64,000 nucleotides of DNA from Volvariella volvacea V23 (taxonomy: Eukaryota; Basidiomycota; Agaricomycetes; Agaricales; Pluteaceae): assembly GCA_000349905.1 (NCBI GenBank), contig KB722751.1:313394-377393 (forward strand). The letters are read 5' to 3'. Positions 1 through 11,728 of the stretch are shown here, one piece after another. A program made the position numbers and the translations under genes. Positions within the stretch are counted from its first letter, which is position 1, and every line of letters starts with the position of its first letter. The notes beneath the pieces were generated by a model, which was not told the origin of the DNA, made no database searches, and worked only from the letters and a program-made list of their open reading frames with translations.

Positions 1-969
1 AAAAGTTGGCACATCCAGCAGCCATGTGTTTATTACTAAGTCCTTGAGACTCAAGGCGACTTGAGGTTCCAGATGAGCTGCAACAACCCCAAGTCCTCAA
101 TAACACCCTATGGCTAGTCAAACAAGAAGGAAGTTGAACCCCTGATGTTGCACACAGCAAACATCTCTAAGAGCCTTTTGGCTGCTTGGGTGCTAGTGAC
201 CATGCTAGCTACCCCTTGTTGGAACTTATTGTTTGGCCCTTAGACAACAAACAAGCAACATCTCCTTGTAAGCCTCCAATGGCAGAGGGTATTTCATGGC
301 CTGTGGGCATACCATCTCACAACCAAAGGAATAAGGGAAAAAAGGATATTTATAATGCATTACTCACCCTGTGATTTATTAACCTTGAGATTATTGGAGC
401 ACTTTAGATAAAATGGTAAAACTTAAGAGTTAAGACCAAATGAAGCTGGGAAGCTATTGACTGGTTTCTCCCAGTTTATATACATTGCAACCAGGTATTC
501 CTGGAAAACATTACTAATGTACAATATATCCTAATTAAGCATAATCTATCTATTAATGGTACAATTTATCTATATATAGCAGTTCTCATTGTTCTACTTT
601 GCCAGACATTGGTCCATTGTCATTGTTCTCAGTTTGATGGCTAGCCATTTGCCATCAGAATTCTGATGGAAGGTTGCTGTGGTTCTTCAGGGATGGTGGA
701 AAGGGAAAAAAACTATAGCCTTGTCATTTTTGACAGCTGTGCAGTGGTCTGCCAGAGAACTGAGGGAGTGGATTTTCTGGAATGTTGTTTTGGCATAGAT
801 TGTCAATTATTGGTACCAAACCATTGTGTTGCTTTGGTGGGTTTGAGATGAAATTGTCAAAAATCATAAAATAAGAGCAATTTAATTTTTAAGTCACACA
901 TCACAACATCATATAAATACAACACCAACAATTTCAAACCATTCACCCAAAAACACCTCCTCCACAAAC

Positions 970-1440
970 ATGCCCCATCACCAAGTACACTTTGAACAAA
1001 TCAAACTCCTAAACACTATAGCCAACAAAGAAATATACCAACAGATCAATGAAGTATGGTTCAAAGTGTTAGTAGATCACATAAGACAAGGAAATCAGAT
1101 AAGACAAGAAAATCAAATGTGGAAAGAGATATGGTACTTTCCATTACTAAGGAAAGACCAAAGGACCATAGAGGGCAAAGAATGAATCCTGACACCAGTC
1201 TTACCAGAGACCAAAGAGTACTCCAAGTACTTCCAAATATACTGGCACATGGGACCCTTTGTCTGGGTCTAAGATTGGTCACAGAACCCAACAAAACAAT
1301 ACTTAGAATGATTGGGTACTACCTAAAACCCACCAAACTAACACAATGGCTCAGAAGTAATAACCAACCATCTACATCAGATAACCTTCTAAAAAACCCA
1401 CTTTCTTGGGTCTAGGCAAAACACAGTGCAGCCATCAAAA
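970..1440 (+). pseudogene. Decayed element ORF, first tandem copy
   Basis: The reading frame starts with MPHHQVHFEQ, stays open to about 1184, then is broken by in-frame stops. The same protein can be followed beyond the stops when compared with the second copy downstream. At one stop this copy reads TAA where the second copy has CAA, a C-to-T change. An upstream TATA-like stretch (tataaata) lies near 912. I do not recognise the protein family. It sits inside the inverted-repeat element and is presumably a cargo or transposon gene. Confidence 0.5.
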
Positions 1441-1587
1441 TGACAAGACTATGATTTTTTCCCACCTACCTTCCTGTCAGGAATCGTAAAATAGGAGCAA
1501 TTCAATTTTTAAGTCACATGTCACAACACCTTATAAATACAACACCAATGATTCCAAACCATTCACTCAAACACCTCATCTACAAAC

Positions 1588-2060
1588 ATGTCTTGCCACC
1601 AAGTACACTTCAGCCAAACCAAACTCCTATATGCCATAGCCAACAACAAAATATACCAACAAGTTGATGGAATATGGTTCAAAGTACTAGTAAACCATAT
1701 AAGATGAGGAAACCAAACATGGAAGGAAATACAATACTTTTCACTACTAAGGAAGAACCAGAAAACCATAGATGACAAAGACTGGACCCTGACACTGGTC
1801 TTACCAGAGATCAAGGAGTACTCTGAGTACTTCCAAATGTACCAACATACTGAACCCTTTGTTTGGGTCCAAGATTGGTCACAAGACCCAACAGAACAGT
1901 ACCCAGAATAATTGAGTACCACCTAAAACCCACCAAATCAACACAATGGCTCAGAAGCATTAATCAACCATCTACATCAAATAACATTCTAAGAAAACCC
2001 ACTCTCTCAGTTCTCTGACAAAACACTACACAGCCATCAAAATGATAGGGCTATAGTTTT
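1588..2060 (+). pseudogene. Decayed element ORF, second tandem copy
   Basis: This is a direct repeat of the preceding ORF, beginning MSCHQVHFSQ. A TGA interrupts it after about 40 codons, and further stops follow. The flanks repeat too: the stretch with a TATA-like tataaata upstream of both copies is nearly the same, as is the tract downstream (gccatcaaaatga). Two diverged copies side by side suggest an old tandem duplication within the element. Function unknown. Confidence 0.5.
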
Positions 2061-3654
2061 TTCCCTACCCTCCTTCCCTGAAAAACCCTAGCAACATTCC
2101 ATCTGAATTCTGATGGCAACTGGCCAGCCATCAAACTGAGAACAATGCTTAAGAACCAAAGGCCAGCATGAAAGAATAATGGAAATTTCTACAAATAGAT
2201 ATATTGTACCCTTAATAGATAAATTATGCTTAATTAGGATACATTGTACAGTAACAATATTTACTGGGTACCTCTGATGCCAATGTATATAAATCAGGGG
2301 AAACCAGTCAACAGCTCTCCAGCTTCAACTTGGTCTTAACTCTTGAGTTCTACCTCCTCATCCATCTTGCTCCAATGCCAACAATTTTCAAGGTTAAGTA
2401 ACCACAGGGTGATAATATATTATAAAAATCCTTTCTTTCTCTATTCCTTTGGTCACAAGATGGTGCACCCACAGGCCATGGAATACCTTCTCCCATCAGG
2501 AGGCTTACAAGGGGGTGTTGCCTGTTTGTTGCCTAAGAGCCAAATGGTAAGTTATGATGAGAGGTGGCTAGTATGGTCACTGGCACCTGAGCAGCCCAAG
2601 GGCTCTTGGAGACATACACTATGTGTGACATCAGGGGTTTGACTCTCTTTTACTCTGACTAGCTGTAGAGCATCATTAGGGACTTGGGGTTGCTTTGGAT
2701 CTTCTCACCTCCATAGTCATCTTGAGTCTCAGAAACTTGACAATGAACAAGTGGTCACTGGGTGCACCACATCTCGATCCTCTTTTGATGGCCACATCAT
2801 TCTGGTTAGGGCATTGGCCCGAAATACATGTATAGAATGAGCTAATATCCAGGCATCCTCTTGGGAGCAACCTCCCTCCATAAGGGTGGCCTGATGGGTG
2901 ATTTTCCCACTTCTGATTTCCCTGCTAGATACAGGCCCCAATGAGGCTGTGGCAGGCAAAGAATGGCTGATCTACAGATTGGGTATAACACTACCCAATG
3001 TTACAAGTACTTACCTCTGTACTATTCTTTAGCAGAAGTAGATAGCAAGAATAGTTGCTTGTGCACTGGTAATGCAATAGAGTGAAGAAAGAAACAAATT
3101 GATTGATCTGAGGAGTGATACTCAGAAGTACAGGCCTTATATATCTACAAGACTATTTGTAACTATTTGTACAATGTAAATGACTGACAACAGATCTATC
3201 AAAAATCTGAAGCATGTGTTTAACTAATTGACCAATGGCATAAGTCCCTCTATTCTATAATGTTCCATGACATTCCATGAGGCTGTACATATAACTCAAT
3301 CATGATGTAATATGACTCTGAGGTTCTGGGAAGTTCCATAACCTTCTGGAAAGTTCTAGAGAAGTCTTGTGAAGATATTACTAATAATGATTATATAATA
3401 AGAATGGATGCCTAGGATAAGCACTGAGGTATAAGCGCCCACAATAGCCGCTCAAGGGTGTTAGCACCTGAGGGTTACTAGAAGAATGCGAGATAATTGA
3501 AGGAAAGTAATAGTGTGAATGTTGTCACATGTAAAAAACCATGACAGGGTTTGTGAATGTGAACTCAGAATCATTGTGGTCATATTTATATTACATTGTG
3601 ACATGTGACTTGAAAAATAAAAATACCCATATTTTATGATTTCTGACATTGCAG

Positions 3655-5074
3655 CAGTTCTTCCTGAAAATGCTCATTGCAAAACAAAATCATCTGGTAG
3701 ATCTCAAAGTCAATGGATTCAGGCAGATCCTCATTAGCTTCATAGGCCTTTTGCATTCTGTAGAACATGTTTCTTTGGGCCAAAACCTTTCAAGTTAGAA
3801 TCATTCAGGTTTAGTTTGGATGAGAGGCAATCAAGTCAGAAGATAAATACCTATACAGAAAGCATTATGGATTTGATGTAATATGTCCTTCTAGGAATAA
3901 GATACACACAACATTACCAATTTCCCATATATCAACTGATTGGTTTCATTTTCCACCTAGGATGACTTCTGGTGGCCTCAACCCGAGTGGGTTATCATCT
4001 TGTATAGTCTGGCAATCGATGAATTGAGCTAAATTAAATAAATGAATCCAATTGAAATCCAACAATTAAAGAGGAGCTTAGCTTGAGTTACCACTTCCGA
4101 GGTCTGCTAAGACAAATGATAATTCAGAAAGCTCCTCCATGAATGGTATAGGGAGCTTGTGCGATACCCATGGCCTTACTTTATAATTCATGCTGGGCAT
4201 TTGTTTGTACTGCTTTGGCGGATTCTGCGAAGCCACTTGTCGAGGTCCAATTTTGAGTCAGCTGCAACCATAATGTTATCTGGCTTGATGTCTGTCGGAA
4301 TAGGGCATAAACTAGCCCATTTTCAACTGAAAATATAAGAAATGATTGGGCTAGACATCGTACCAGTATGCGCTACTCCATTTTTATGCAAGAACGCAAC
4401 AGCTTTCAACAGATCCTTAACAATTCCCTTGATCACGGGGAGTAGAAACGTTCCGGATTCCAGGACCTGGAAAAGCGATCCTTTGACATCTTCGATATTA
4501 CAGCGATGCAAGTCGAGTACAAGACATAAATGTGGTCCATCTGCCTTGTCGACTCCTTCCAAGAAGATATGATCGACAAGAGAGGTACAATGATGGCTAG
4601 TTTGGGCCTCACCGAGGGCTTTGTATATATTTAGTTCTTGATACGGCCCTCAACTTTACAACGCGAAGAATATCCGTTCAAGATCTTCATTGAATAAAAC
4701 CGATTTCGGCTAAATATGTCGCGGTCAACATTCACATAAAACGCATATGTCCAATATCAATGACGCATCACATACATCCTATCCTTCGTGAGCCACACAC
4801 TAGAGCTCGTACCATAACCCAATTTCTGCTCGATCTCATAACGCGATTCCGGGCCAAACACACCACCAGGTTCACCTTGGTAGAAGCCTAGACCCAGCTC
4901 TGCTGGGAATCCGAGCGGTTCCTCTGGAAACCTCAACATCTCAATTTTCTCAGCATCCGGTGCTAATTCAGACGTTCTATTAGGCAAGGAGCGTGAGAAT
5001 GCACGTGCTGAGCGAAGTAAGTTGGATTGAAGACAGAAAGTAGAGAGCAGGAAACGAGGAGAGGGTGGTATCAT
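3655..5074 (-). pseudogene. SRPK-like protein kinase pseudogene (kinase copy 1)
   Basis: The protein resembles the expanded SRPK-like Ser/Thr kinases of Agaricomycetes. The 5' exon encodes a basic, mitochondrial-like leader, the EEPLGFPA motif and a glycine loop (KLGYGTSSSVWL). The following pieces hold the helix-C to hinge region (VDKADGPHLCLVLDL), a catalytic loop HTDIKPDNI split by an intron, and a DLG motif (LADLGSG). Thus this copy keeps the catalytic Asp, Lys and Asn. It is dead all the same: there is a one-base frameshift near 4640, a TGA just after the RPPEVILGG segment near 3960, and no recognisable last exon. The 3' half is strongly CpG-poor while the 5' half is not, so decay seems to have spread from the neighbouring element. 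Confidence 0.7.
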
Positions 5075-5531
5075 GAGCGTATTATAGTTCGAGATGAAAA
5101 CCGGGTGCGTCGTCGTCAAAGTGTTGTGACTCCTGATGAACCCACACACACAAACAATGCCCAAAGCGAAGTGAGAAGGTCGCTAATGAAATGTAAGGCA
5201 ATCATGAAATATGTAGATGCATGTTCAACGGATTGGGCAGTCAGGAGATACTTATTCCGAAAGTGAGATTGTAGTTCTTGGGGGCTGCGCGCCATAGTTT
5301 CTTTCATTCGCTCTGACTTGTAATTGACAGAACTGGACAGTGACGAGGTATCTTTATCCTAGGCATCACGAAAATTCGACATTGTATTCACGATTTTCAT
5401 CACAGATAACAACTATCCGTAATACTAGTAAATGCTTATCGGAGCTTGTCTATGCTCCGCTAGCATACGACCAAAACTGCTATAAAAAATATTAAATGAG
5501 TTCGACCACGAGACTTTATTAACACTTACCG

Positions 5532-6282
5532 TTACACAGGAGACCTAAATCCCTTCACGACAACCAATTGCATTGCGTCGATTACTACTCCAAAGTTCTT
5601 TGTCGTAGACGAACTCAACCCCCACCATCCCGTCTGCTCCCTAATATCTGCCGTAATTTTGATAGTCGTCACCAAACTATAGAAGTAGTTTGGCACGCCG
5701 CTGCTGAATGGCACTGCAAACAAGACCCTATACTCCCAAGAAGAGTTGTGCTTTGTCGTGTCGCTCGAAAACTGCAAGAATCCGCTGGAAGACTCTTCCC
5801 TGAGGTGGGTGAACGTGTTCAGGATGACCGCAGAGAGCTGTGTGGTGTCGATGCTTGCAGAGAAGGCATCGTGAAGAAATTGGGACACCTTGTCGACCAT
5901 AGCCCCCACCGATTGTTCCTTCTGGTTGATCCTGGACTGGTCGTACTTGTCGAGAGTAAGGTCGTCGCCGCGGTAGTTGTCTACTGCAGATTTAAATCCG
6001 GGCCAATCAAACGATGGACCGCTATCGCCGCCCCCGATCGTCAAGTACTTCCCACTAAATTTCAATACTTGAAAACTGGTGGGGATGAGTTCTTCGGGGA
6101 GAGTGTCGACGGGTTGGAAGGGTGTATCCCCGCTATCTAATATTGTGATCGACAGTAAGCGTATCCCTACATCAATCAAATGGAGACGGTGATGCACAAA
6201 CCCTTCGATTCACTGTTAGAGGCAAGCGGTCAGGGAGGCGTGCTCAAAGGTGAAGAGAGAATAGTACATACAGAGTGGACAT
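5532..6282 (-). CDS. Cyt/volvatoxin-like pore-forming protein (Cyt copy A)
   Basis: Predicted cytolysin of the Cyt delta-endotoxin fold family, the group to which the mushroom cardiotoxin volvatoxin A2 belongs. Members bind membranes and oligomerise into pores; the role in this fungus is unknown. CDS complement(5532..6136, 6202..6212, 6272..6282), 208 aa, no signal peptide. Visible family marks are FQPVD near the N-terminus, FDW and GDDLTLDKYD before the central helices, then WEYRV, TGWWGL and a conserved C-terminal KGF. The two first exons are 11 nt each and the frame closes exactly only with both. A TATA-like box lies 75-85 bp upstream of the ATG. A GTAAGT sits just after the stop. Family call firm, small exons inferred from frame and splice sites. 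Confidence 0.85.
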
Positions 6283-6356
6283 TTCTGGAAGCTGGTATAT
6301 CTGGTTGGGAAAGCGTGGAGGCTGGGATGGGGAGAATGGAAAGGCAGGGATACGAG

Positions 6357-6366
6357 TTTATATAGC
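6357..6366 (-). promoter_or_regulatory. TATA-like box of Cyt copy A
   Basis: A TATATAAA-type sequence on the minus strand lies about 75-85 bp upstream of the ATG at 6282. The typical Cyt-like genes at 17.4, 31.5, 49.2 and 53.6 kb have the same element at a similar distance. The stretch from here to 7255 has no gene that I can support. Confidence 0.5.
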
Positions 6367-7255
6367 AGGCAGAATCTTTGCGATGACGGGGTCAGATTTC
6401 TGAGTGGAAAGACTTCGTAAGGCCATACGTAGTCCCTTCATCGTCCGTGTAGTCAGATGAGCGGCGGAGATGTCCCTCTTAGTTTAGAAGGAGCAATCAG
6501 AAGCCGTTAATTGGGGCTCTGTGACAGATAGGGACACATTGGTTGACCAATTCTACGAAGAACTACTGGAAGTCCTCGCAGTGAGGTCACGGAGGTTCCA
6601 AGAGATCGGTGTCATATCACGCAGTAAATGTGATGAAGGGGTTTACTGTCAGATGTATAAGGTTTAGAAGCGAAGATTAAGAGAGGGGCGTTGGATGATC
6701 ACGTTGTAAGAGAGTGATAGACATCACTCAGTCATCCCATGACTCCACTTGCGTGGAAAGCTGGAAAGACTGATCGCATAAGCCCTATGACCCCCCTGTG
6801 CGCATCCCGATCTCACGCACCGGCAATACTGTCGAATAGGACTCACGTTGGTTGACGCTGTGCAATTACAGCGCCAAACTTTGCAATTGGTCCGTTGGCG
6901 TATATTTGGACTTGTTTTTCCCAAGGACAACCCCCCACCCCAACCAGCTAGATGGCATTAGCACCAAGCTCGTAGGAGAAGAGTTGTCGCCCTATATGCA
7001 CTGTGAGTGCTACTAAATGGTGGACCAGCACTTCGAGATCCGAGTCGTGTCGAAATACTTGCATGCGCACACCAAATAAACAAATACCGTGACGTTTAGT
7101 GCACACACAGTAGCAGAAACACCAACAACTACACTATGGTATTACATGCCATCGGTTTCCTATTTAGCTTATCACTCGAGCGCCTCATTCATAACTGAAT
7201 CCTGGGGATAAAAAGTCAAGACTGTGTGAGTTGGACGTAAATTCCTATCAGGACT

Positions 7256-7991
7256 CACTGGACAGGAGACCTAAAGCCCTTTCTGACAACCAACGCCATC
7301 GCATCAATCTGAACACCAAAGTTCTGCTTGGTGGAAGGTTCAAAGCCAAACTAACCGTCCTCATCTTCAATATCCGCAGTAATCTTGAAAGTGACCACGG
7401 AACTAGAGAGGTACGACACCTGCTCCCCAAACGGCACGGAAATGAGCACTCTGTACTCCCAAGAGGAACTGTGTGCCCATCGCTATCCTTCGAAAACTTC
7501 AAGTACCCATTCAACCTCTCGTCCTTCAAGTTGGTGAGCGTGTTCAATAAGATAGCCGCAGGCTTGGATACGTCGATACCCGGATAAAGGGCGTCGTGGA
7601 GGAACTTGGCAAGCTTGTCCGCCAACAACTTGACCTCTTGGTCCTGCAGGTTAATGGTGGCTCGCTCGTGCTTGTTGAGGGTGAGGTCATCCCCGGGGTA
7701 GTTGGAGACAGCGTTATTGAACCCTGTCCAATCAAAGTAGCCCTCGCTATTAACAGTGCCCAGCCATCTTCCGAGTCAAGACCTCAGCGCCCGTGGGAAC
7801 GAGATCGTCTGGGAGACTAGTGATGGGCTGGAAAGGAATATCTCCGCCTTAAGCAGACGTCGAGTAAGAATCAAGAATTGGAATCGTAAAGCACGAAACA
7901 AACTAACCTTCCGCATTAACATTGCTATCAAATATTGTGCATCGTCAGTACAAGCTGGTAGAGAGAAAGGTTGTGCCTACAGGTCAGACAT
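7256..7991 (-). pseudogene. Cyt-like pseudogene (Cyt copy B)
   Basis: It keeps the family layout: an 11-nt first exon (MSDL start at 7991), a 17-nt second exon at about 7910, then a large exon. The large exon is broken at least twice. A frameshift lies near 7460, just before the WEYRV block, and a TAG near 7370 replaces the first Trp of the WWGL block. The rest, including the helical region and the C-terminal KGF motif, is well conserved, which suggests a fairly recent loss. A TATA-like box is at 8054-8063. The stop TGA again overlaps a GTGAGT. Confidence 0.8.
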
Positions 7992-8569
7992 TGAGTTTCT
8001 GATGGATCTTACAGTGAAAGCTTTTTCTTGTCGAAAGGAGATGGTGGTGAGTGGTTTATATAAATGTTCAGCTTCACGTATTCGGTTGCAGGACTGTAAT
8101 TCCCGAACGACTGAGTTGATACGAATCTATGTACAATCAGGTGAGCCAAAGAAACAGAACGCCGTTGGCAATATAGTTGATTGACGGGAGGAGTTATAGT
8201 AACTACATGTCTGCTGATTTTATTTTCTATTGTCAAGTCCAGTCGTAAATTTAGGGTCTCAAATTGTATCATCGTGAACTCAAGCTTTCCGCAAGGATAT
8301 TCCGCCCTATACTCAACCAAAATATCAGATTCACCAGACTCCGCCATCCCTGAAAACGTAAGTTTACTTTGCACTGTCATCCACCCTTTGGAAAAGCGTG
8401 AGTGTTAATCTACTATGTGCTTATGATAGAAATCAGTAGCTGTCGGGTTGTTGGCTCGGGTGGCCCGGAATTCAAACCTGCTGGACGTCCTTCATCTCCG
8501 GCGCTGTGGCAAACGGACTCTGCAGTCCTCCTTCGCCCACCCCAACGGCTCGCCACTGCCCACCGACCA

Positions 8570-9212
8570 GCCTTCTTCTCAATATCCGCATCAATCCTGA
8601 TGGTCGTCACCGAACTGTATAAGAACATGAGCAGATCCTTCGACGGAACCGATATAAGAACTCTATACTCCCAACCGGTACCGCCGCTGTAAACCAAGAA
8701 CTATAAATACCCGTTGCAGCTCTCCTCCTTCAAGTCGGTGAACATGTCCAACAAGATACTTGCAACCTTGGAGGGATCGATGGGGGAGGTGGGGCATCGA
8801 AAAAAACTTTGCGACCTTGTCCGTCACCACCTCGAGCTCTTGGAGCAGCTGGTTGATGGTCTCCTTCTTGTATTTATCCAAGGTGAGATCTTCCTCGGGG
8901 CAGCTGACGACGAATTTCTGAAATTCTTCCCAATCAAAGTATGTCTGGTCGGCGTCCTGCTTGATGTGCCTTTCGGCCAACTTGAGGACCTCTTTGCCCC
9001 GTGGGGATGAGATCGTCTGGGAGACTAGTTATGGGCTGGAAGCCAGGGTTTTCGCCTTCCATAAGGACCGGAAATTGACGGATGAGGAACAAAGGCGGAA
9101 AGCGTCGAGTATGAAATAGACGAACCTGTTGGTTGACTTGACTAGAAAGTAACAAGGATCCCCAGCGTACACCGGGGCAAAGAGGAAAAGGGTATGCCCA
9201 CAGATCGGACAT
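8570..9212 (-). pseudogene. Cyt-like pseudogene with lost C-terminus (Cyt copy C)
   Basis: Closest in promoter and N-terminus to the intact gene at 17.4 kb. The MSDL start is at 9212. The second small exon, near 9130, is 16 nt instead of the 17 nt of its relative, so the frame is lost there. Further frameshifts lie near 9000 (after the DDLIPT motif) and near 8800 (after KVAKFF), and a stop lies near 8695 before the WEYRV block. After the strand that follows WEYRV, near 8570, the sequence no longer matches the family. A TATA-like box lies at about 9277-9285 in a promoter stretch shared with the copies at 17.4 and 27.6 kb. Confidence 0.8.
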
Positions 9213-9339
9213 TATATTTTTTGTCGTAATTGCAACGAGAACGGTCGTTTACTGAAAAACGGCGGTGGGGAGGGGGTTTATATCCCTCAGGTATTTGGCC
9301 CCGGTGTTGTTGTGTCAATTTCCAAATGGACGGCCTAGT

Positions 9340-11728
9340 ATCAACTCGCATCTAGCTTTCCAGTTCCGTGCAGCCGGGTGAACCAGGTGGTGTTTCGATT
9401 AGCAATTTTGATTGGTTCCATTCGAATCGTGGAATTGGTGTCTCATCCAAGTTGCCTCGCTCTATGCCTAAAGTTATAGGAAGAATATGCCATCCCTGTT
9501 ATTTTGTGTTCCTTTCACGGCGTCAGCTTATTGTTCGGATTATAATAGGAATCGGCGCATATGCAATCACCACCTCCATAGGTTAAAACGGGCAGACACA
9601 AGCGGAATCGTCAGTGCAAGGGTCAACGCACCGAATCGGCTACTATGCCATACGGAAACAACCACAGTTCACGAACTTGGATAGTCATTTTGGCAGCCAC
9701 TTTGGTACGCGAGGCCGGGGACGCGTGAACGAGAAAGCCTAACGCACGCAGTGGCGGTGCAGTGGCGTTACAGTTGCTAGATCTGGACACGTGCCGCTAT
9801 GCTGTGCCCCCCAATTATGCCTGCTCAATGTCGCCACCATCCTTGCCAAGACGGATGGAATTCAAAGCGCTTGCCGCATTTCAAGATTAAGTGACGAAAT
9901 GAGGTAATAGAGTTTTGATCAATGAGTCGAAGGCAACCTTTGTGGAAGAAAGATGTCGGACGTTGGTTCAGGGATGTCCGTGAGCGCACCGACTCGTTCA
10001 ATAAGAAGAGAGCAAAAGAAATCGTTGGCGTAAGTGTCGATCCAAAGCTGTCGACATAACGATGAAGGCCTCTAAGTGTGTGAACAACCCAGGTCGAGTT
10101 TCAGGACTACCACTCGATTAGCTCACTTCACAACCCCGAGGAACCGCTAATACGAGCATCACATCTTTCGTTACGGATTGGGTTTCACAGCTCGCTCGTC
10201 GTTCGCCGAGATTCTCCAAGACCAGGGAGACCAAGCACACGTGCAACGTACACTGACACATGATTAACATCGAGTGAGATGAGTCCAAGAACGCTCGAGC
10301 AATGTATGCTGACCAAGGCGGCGCCGTGAGTGGCCTAGACTATCTCAGCTCAAACACGCCGACTCGGCTGAGCAGTTCTTGCACACACGCAGGACAAGAA
10401 GAAACTGACAAAGACGACGAGCCAGGGTCCGAGTGGCTAGCCAAGTGCGAAGTAGATGGAGATGGAGTGTTGCACTAGGTTTCGTGTGTGGTATGAGCCT
10501 GGTAGGTGTTGATCCGATTAGTCTGAAGGCTGTTTGATCATTTAGTGCGCTGTAGGCCCGGCGTGTGATAGACAGAACGCCGGTAGGCTCGACCTCCTTC
10601 ATACATCCACGGAAATAGGAAGACTGGCTTCGGCATGCCACGGTCTATCGCAATGACGTTATATTCACTACCCAAGCGCTTCCACACAACTGCGATCACT
10701 CACCATCTCCTGGACCCACATTGCTCCAAAGACATTTTCAACAGGCGGTGCTGTTATCGCATCGCAATGGTGTACTATGAATGGACTCATACAAGAGCCC
10801 ACACCAATCGAATGCTGGGCACACCCCGTCCCGTACCCTAGGATAGCGACAGTCCACAAAGGAAGAAGCTGATTGGATAGCCTCCAAGCTCAAAAGCTTC
10901 CGTCGACACCCAGTATGGCTTGCGCTTGGGTATGTGGCGGTGCAAGCCGAACCGCAGCCAATTGCGGTGCTCTTTTCGTGAGATCGTCGTTCCACGCCCT
11001 CGGTGTTCCTGAGCACCTCCCATATTCAGGAAAAGGTACTGTATATCCGAGTTGGATGTTGCAGATGGCAAGTTTTGCCATTTCGAGGCAGAGATCACGT
11101 CCACAAATGTCGTCCGTGATTTGGGCGCTGTTCGGCGGCGGCGCTAACGCGTCCTCTCTCGGGCTGGGTTGATCCCGCTTGTGGATATGAATGCTGTAGG
11201 AGACATAATAAAAATAGTGTTGGTACTCGGGAATCGCGGTAGCGTCTAGTTAAATGTACGAGGACAGATCGCTCACCCATGCCAGTATAACCACCGCTGA
11301 GACCGTGATGGCACGCTGTGAAAACGTGGCAGTGTACACTATATGCACTCACAAGCCTACAAGGCCTTAGGGCAGGGTAGCGCGCAGCTGTAATCTTTTG
11401 TTTCTGGCAAATATAAGAGTCACAGTGATGTGTCCTGGCTAATACGACGCCCCCTTTCTCCCCATTTCGTTTCAACCCCTTCCAATCAAATCGATCTTTG
11501 AGGCGTGCCGTTGTCTTTATCCTCCATCGTTGTAATCTAGTCGCCAAAACCAGCACCGTACCTCACTTCATTAGGGCGTCAAGGGACGTGAGGACGTTTG
11601 AACGTAATTGTCATTCGGGAACTCGAATCAAGCTCAAAGCGACTATTCTTTTCGTTCATCATCTTCCTTTCTTGAGCACCACCACGTAGTTCTCTTGTCC
11701 TTGTTCTAAACCTCACATTATTGCCACG
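9340..11728. other. Gene-poor stretch
   Basis: About 2.4 kb in which I can support no gene. Several ORFs of 60-150 codons exist on both strands, but none shows a recognisable domain, a consistent set of introns or family similarity. A decayed gene on the minus strand around 10640-11100 cannot be excluded: one frame is open there for about 90 codons. Confidence 0.4.

Larger units (their letters stand above)
1..2800. repeat. Large inverted-repeat element, left arm cut by the window edge
   Basis: The first ~800 bases recur in inverted orientation at about 2030-2800. Matching pairs include about 90-240 with 2520-2700, and about 430-600 with 2190-2345; shorter inverted matches lie at 625-740 and 2030-2150. 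The arms differ by scattered mismatches, most of them transitions, so the copies are old. Between the arms lie two direct repeats (about 870-1470 and 1480-2090) with a decayed ORF each. The left arm is still matching at base 1, so the true end lies outside the window. Fold-back or terminal-inverted-repeat transposons look like this, but I see no transposase and cannot name the family. Confidence 0.8.
1..3970. other. CpG-depleted block
   Basis: By eye I find about four CG dinucleotides in the first 3,400 bases and only a handful more up to about 3970. Sequence after about 4200 has normal CpG. TG and CA are abundant, as expected when methylated cytosines in CpG deaminate. The block covers the inverted-repeat element and the 3' half of the neighbouring kinase pseudogene. 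The stretch 2960-3650 outside the arms holds no gene that I can support. Confidence 0.75.

Noticed and set aside
1..3000. CRISPR-like or satellite array
   Set aside because: The repeats are one inverted pair and one tandem pair of long units, not short regular repeats with spacers.
10838..11104. Possible gene on the minus strand around 10.6-11.1 kb
   Set aside because: Only short frames with no recognisable motif and no splice pattern that joins them.
11095..11556. 153-codon open frame on the minus strand upstream of the CaMK gene
   Set aside because: No domain, no similarity to anything in the window, unusual composition, and it overlaps the likely promoter.
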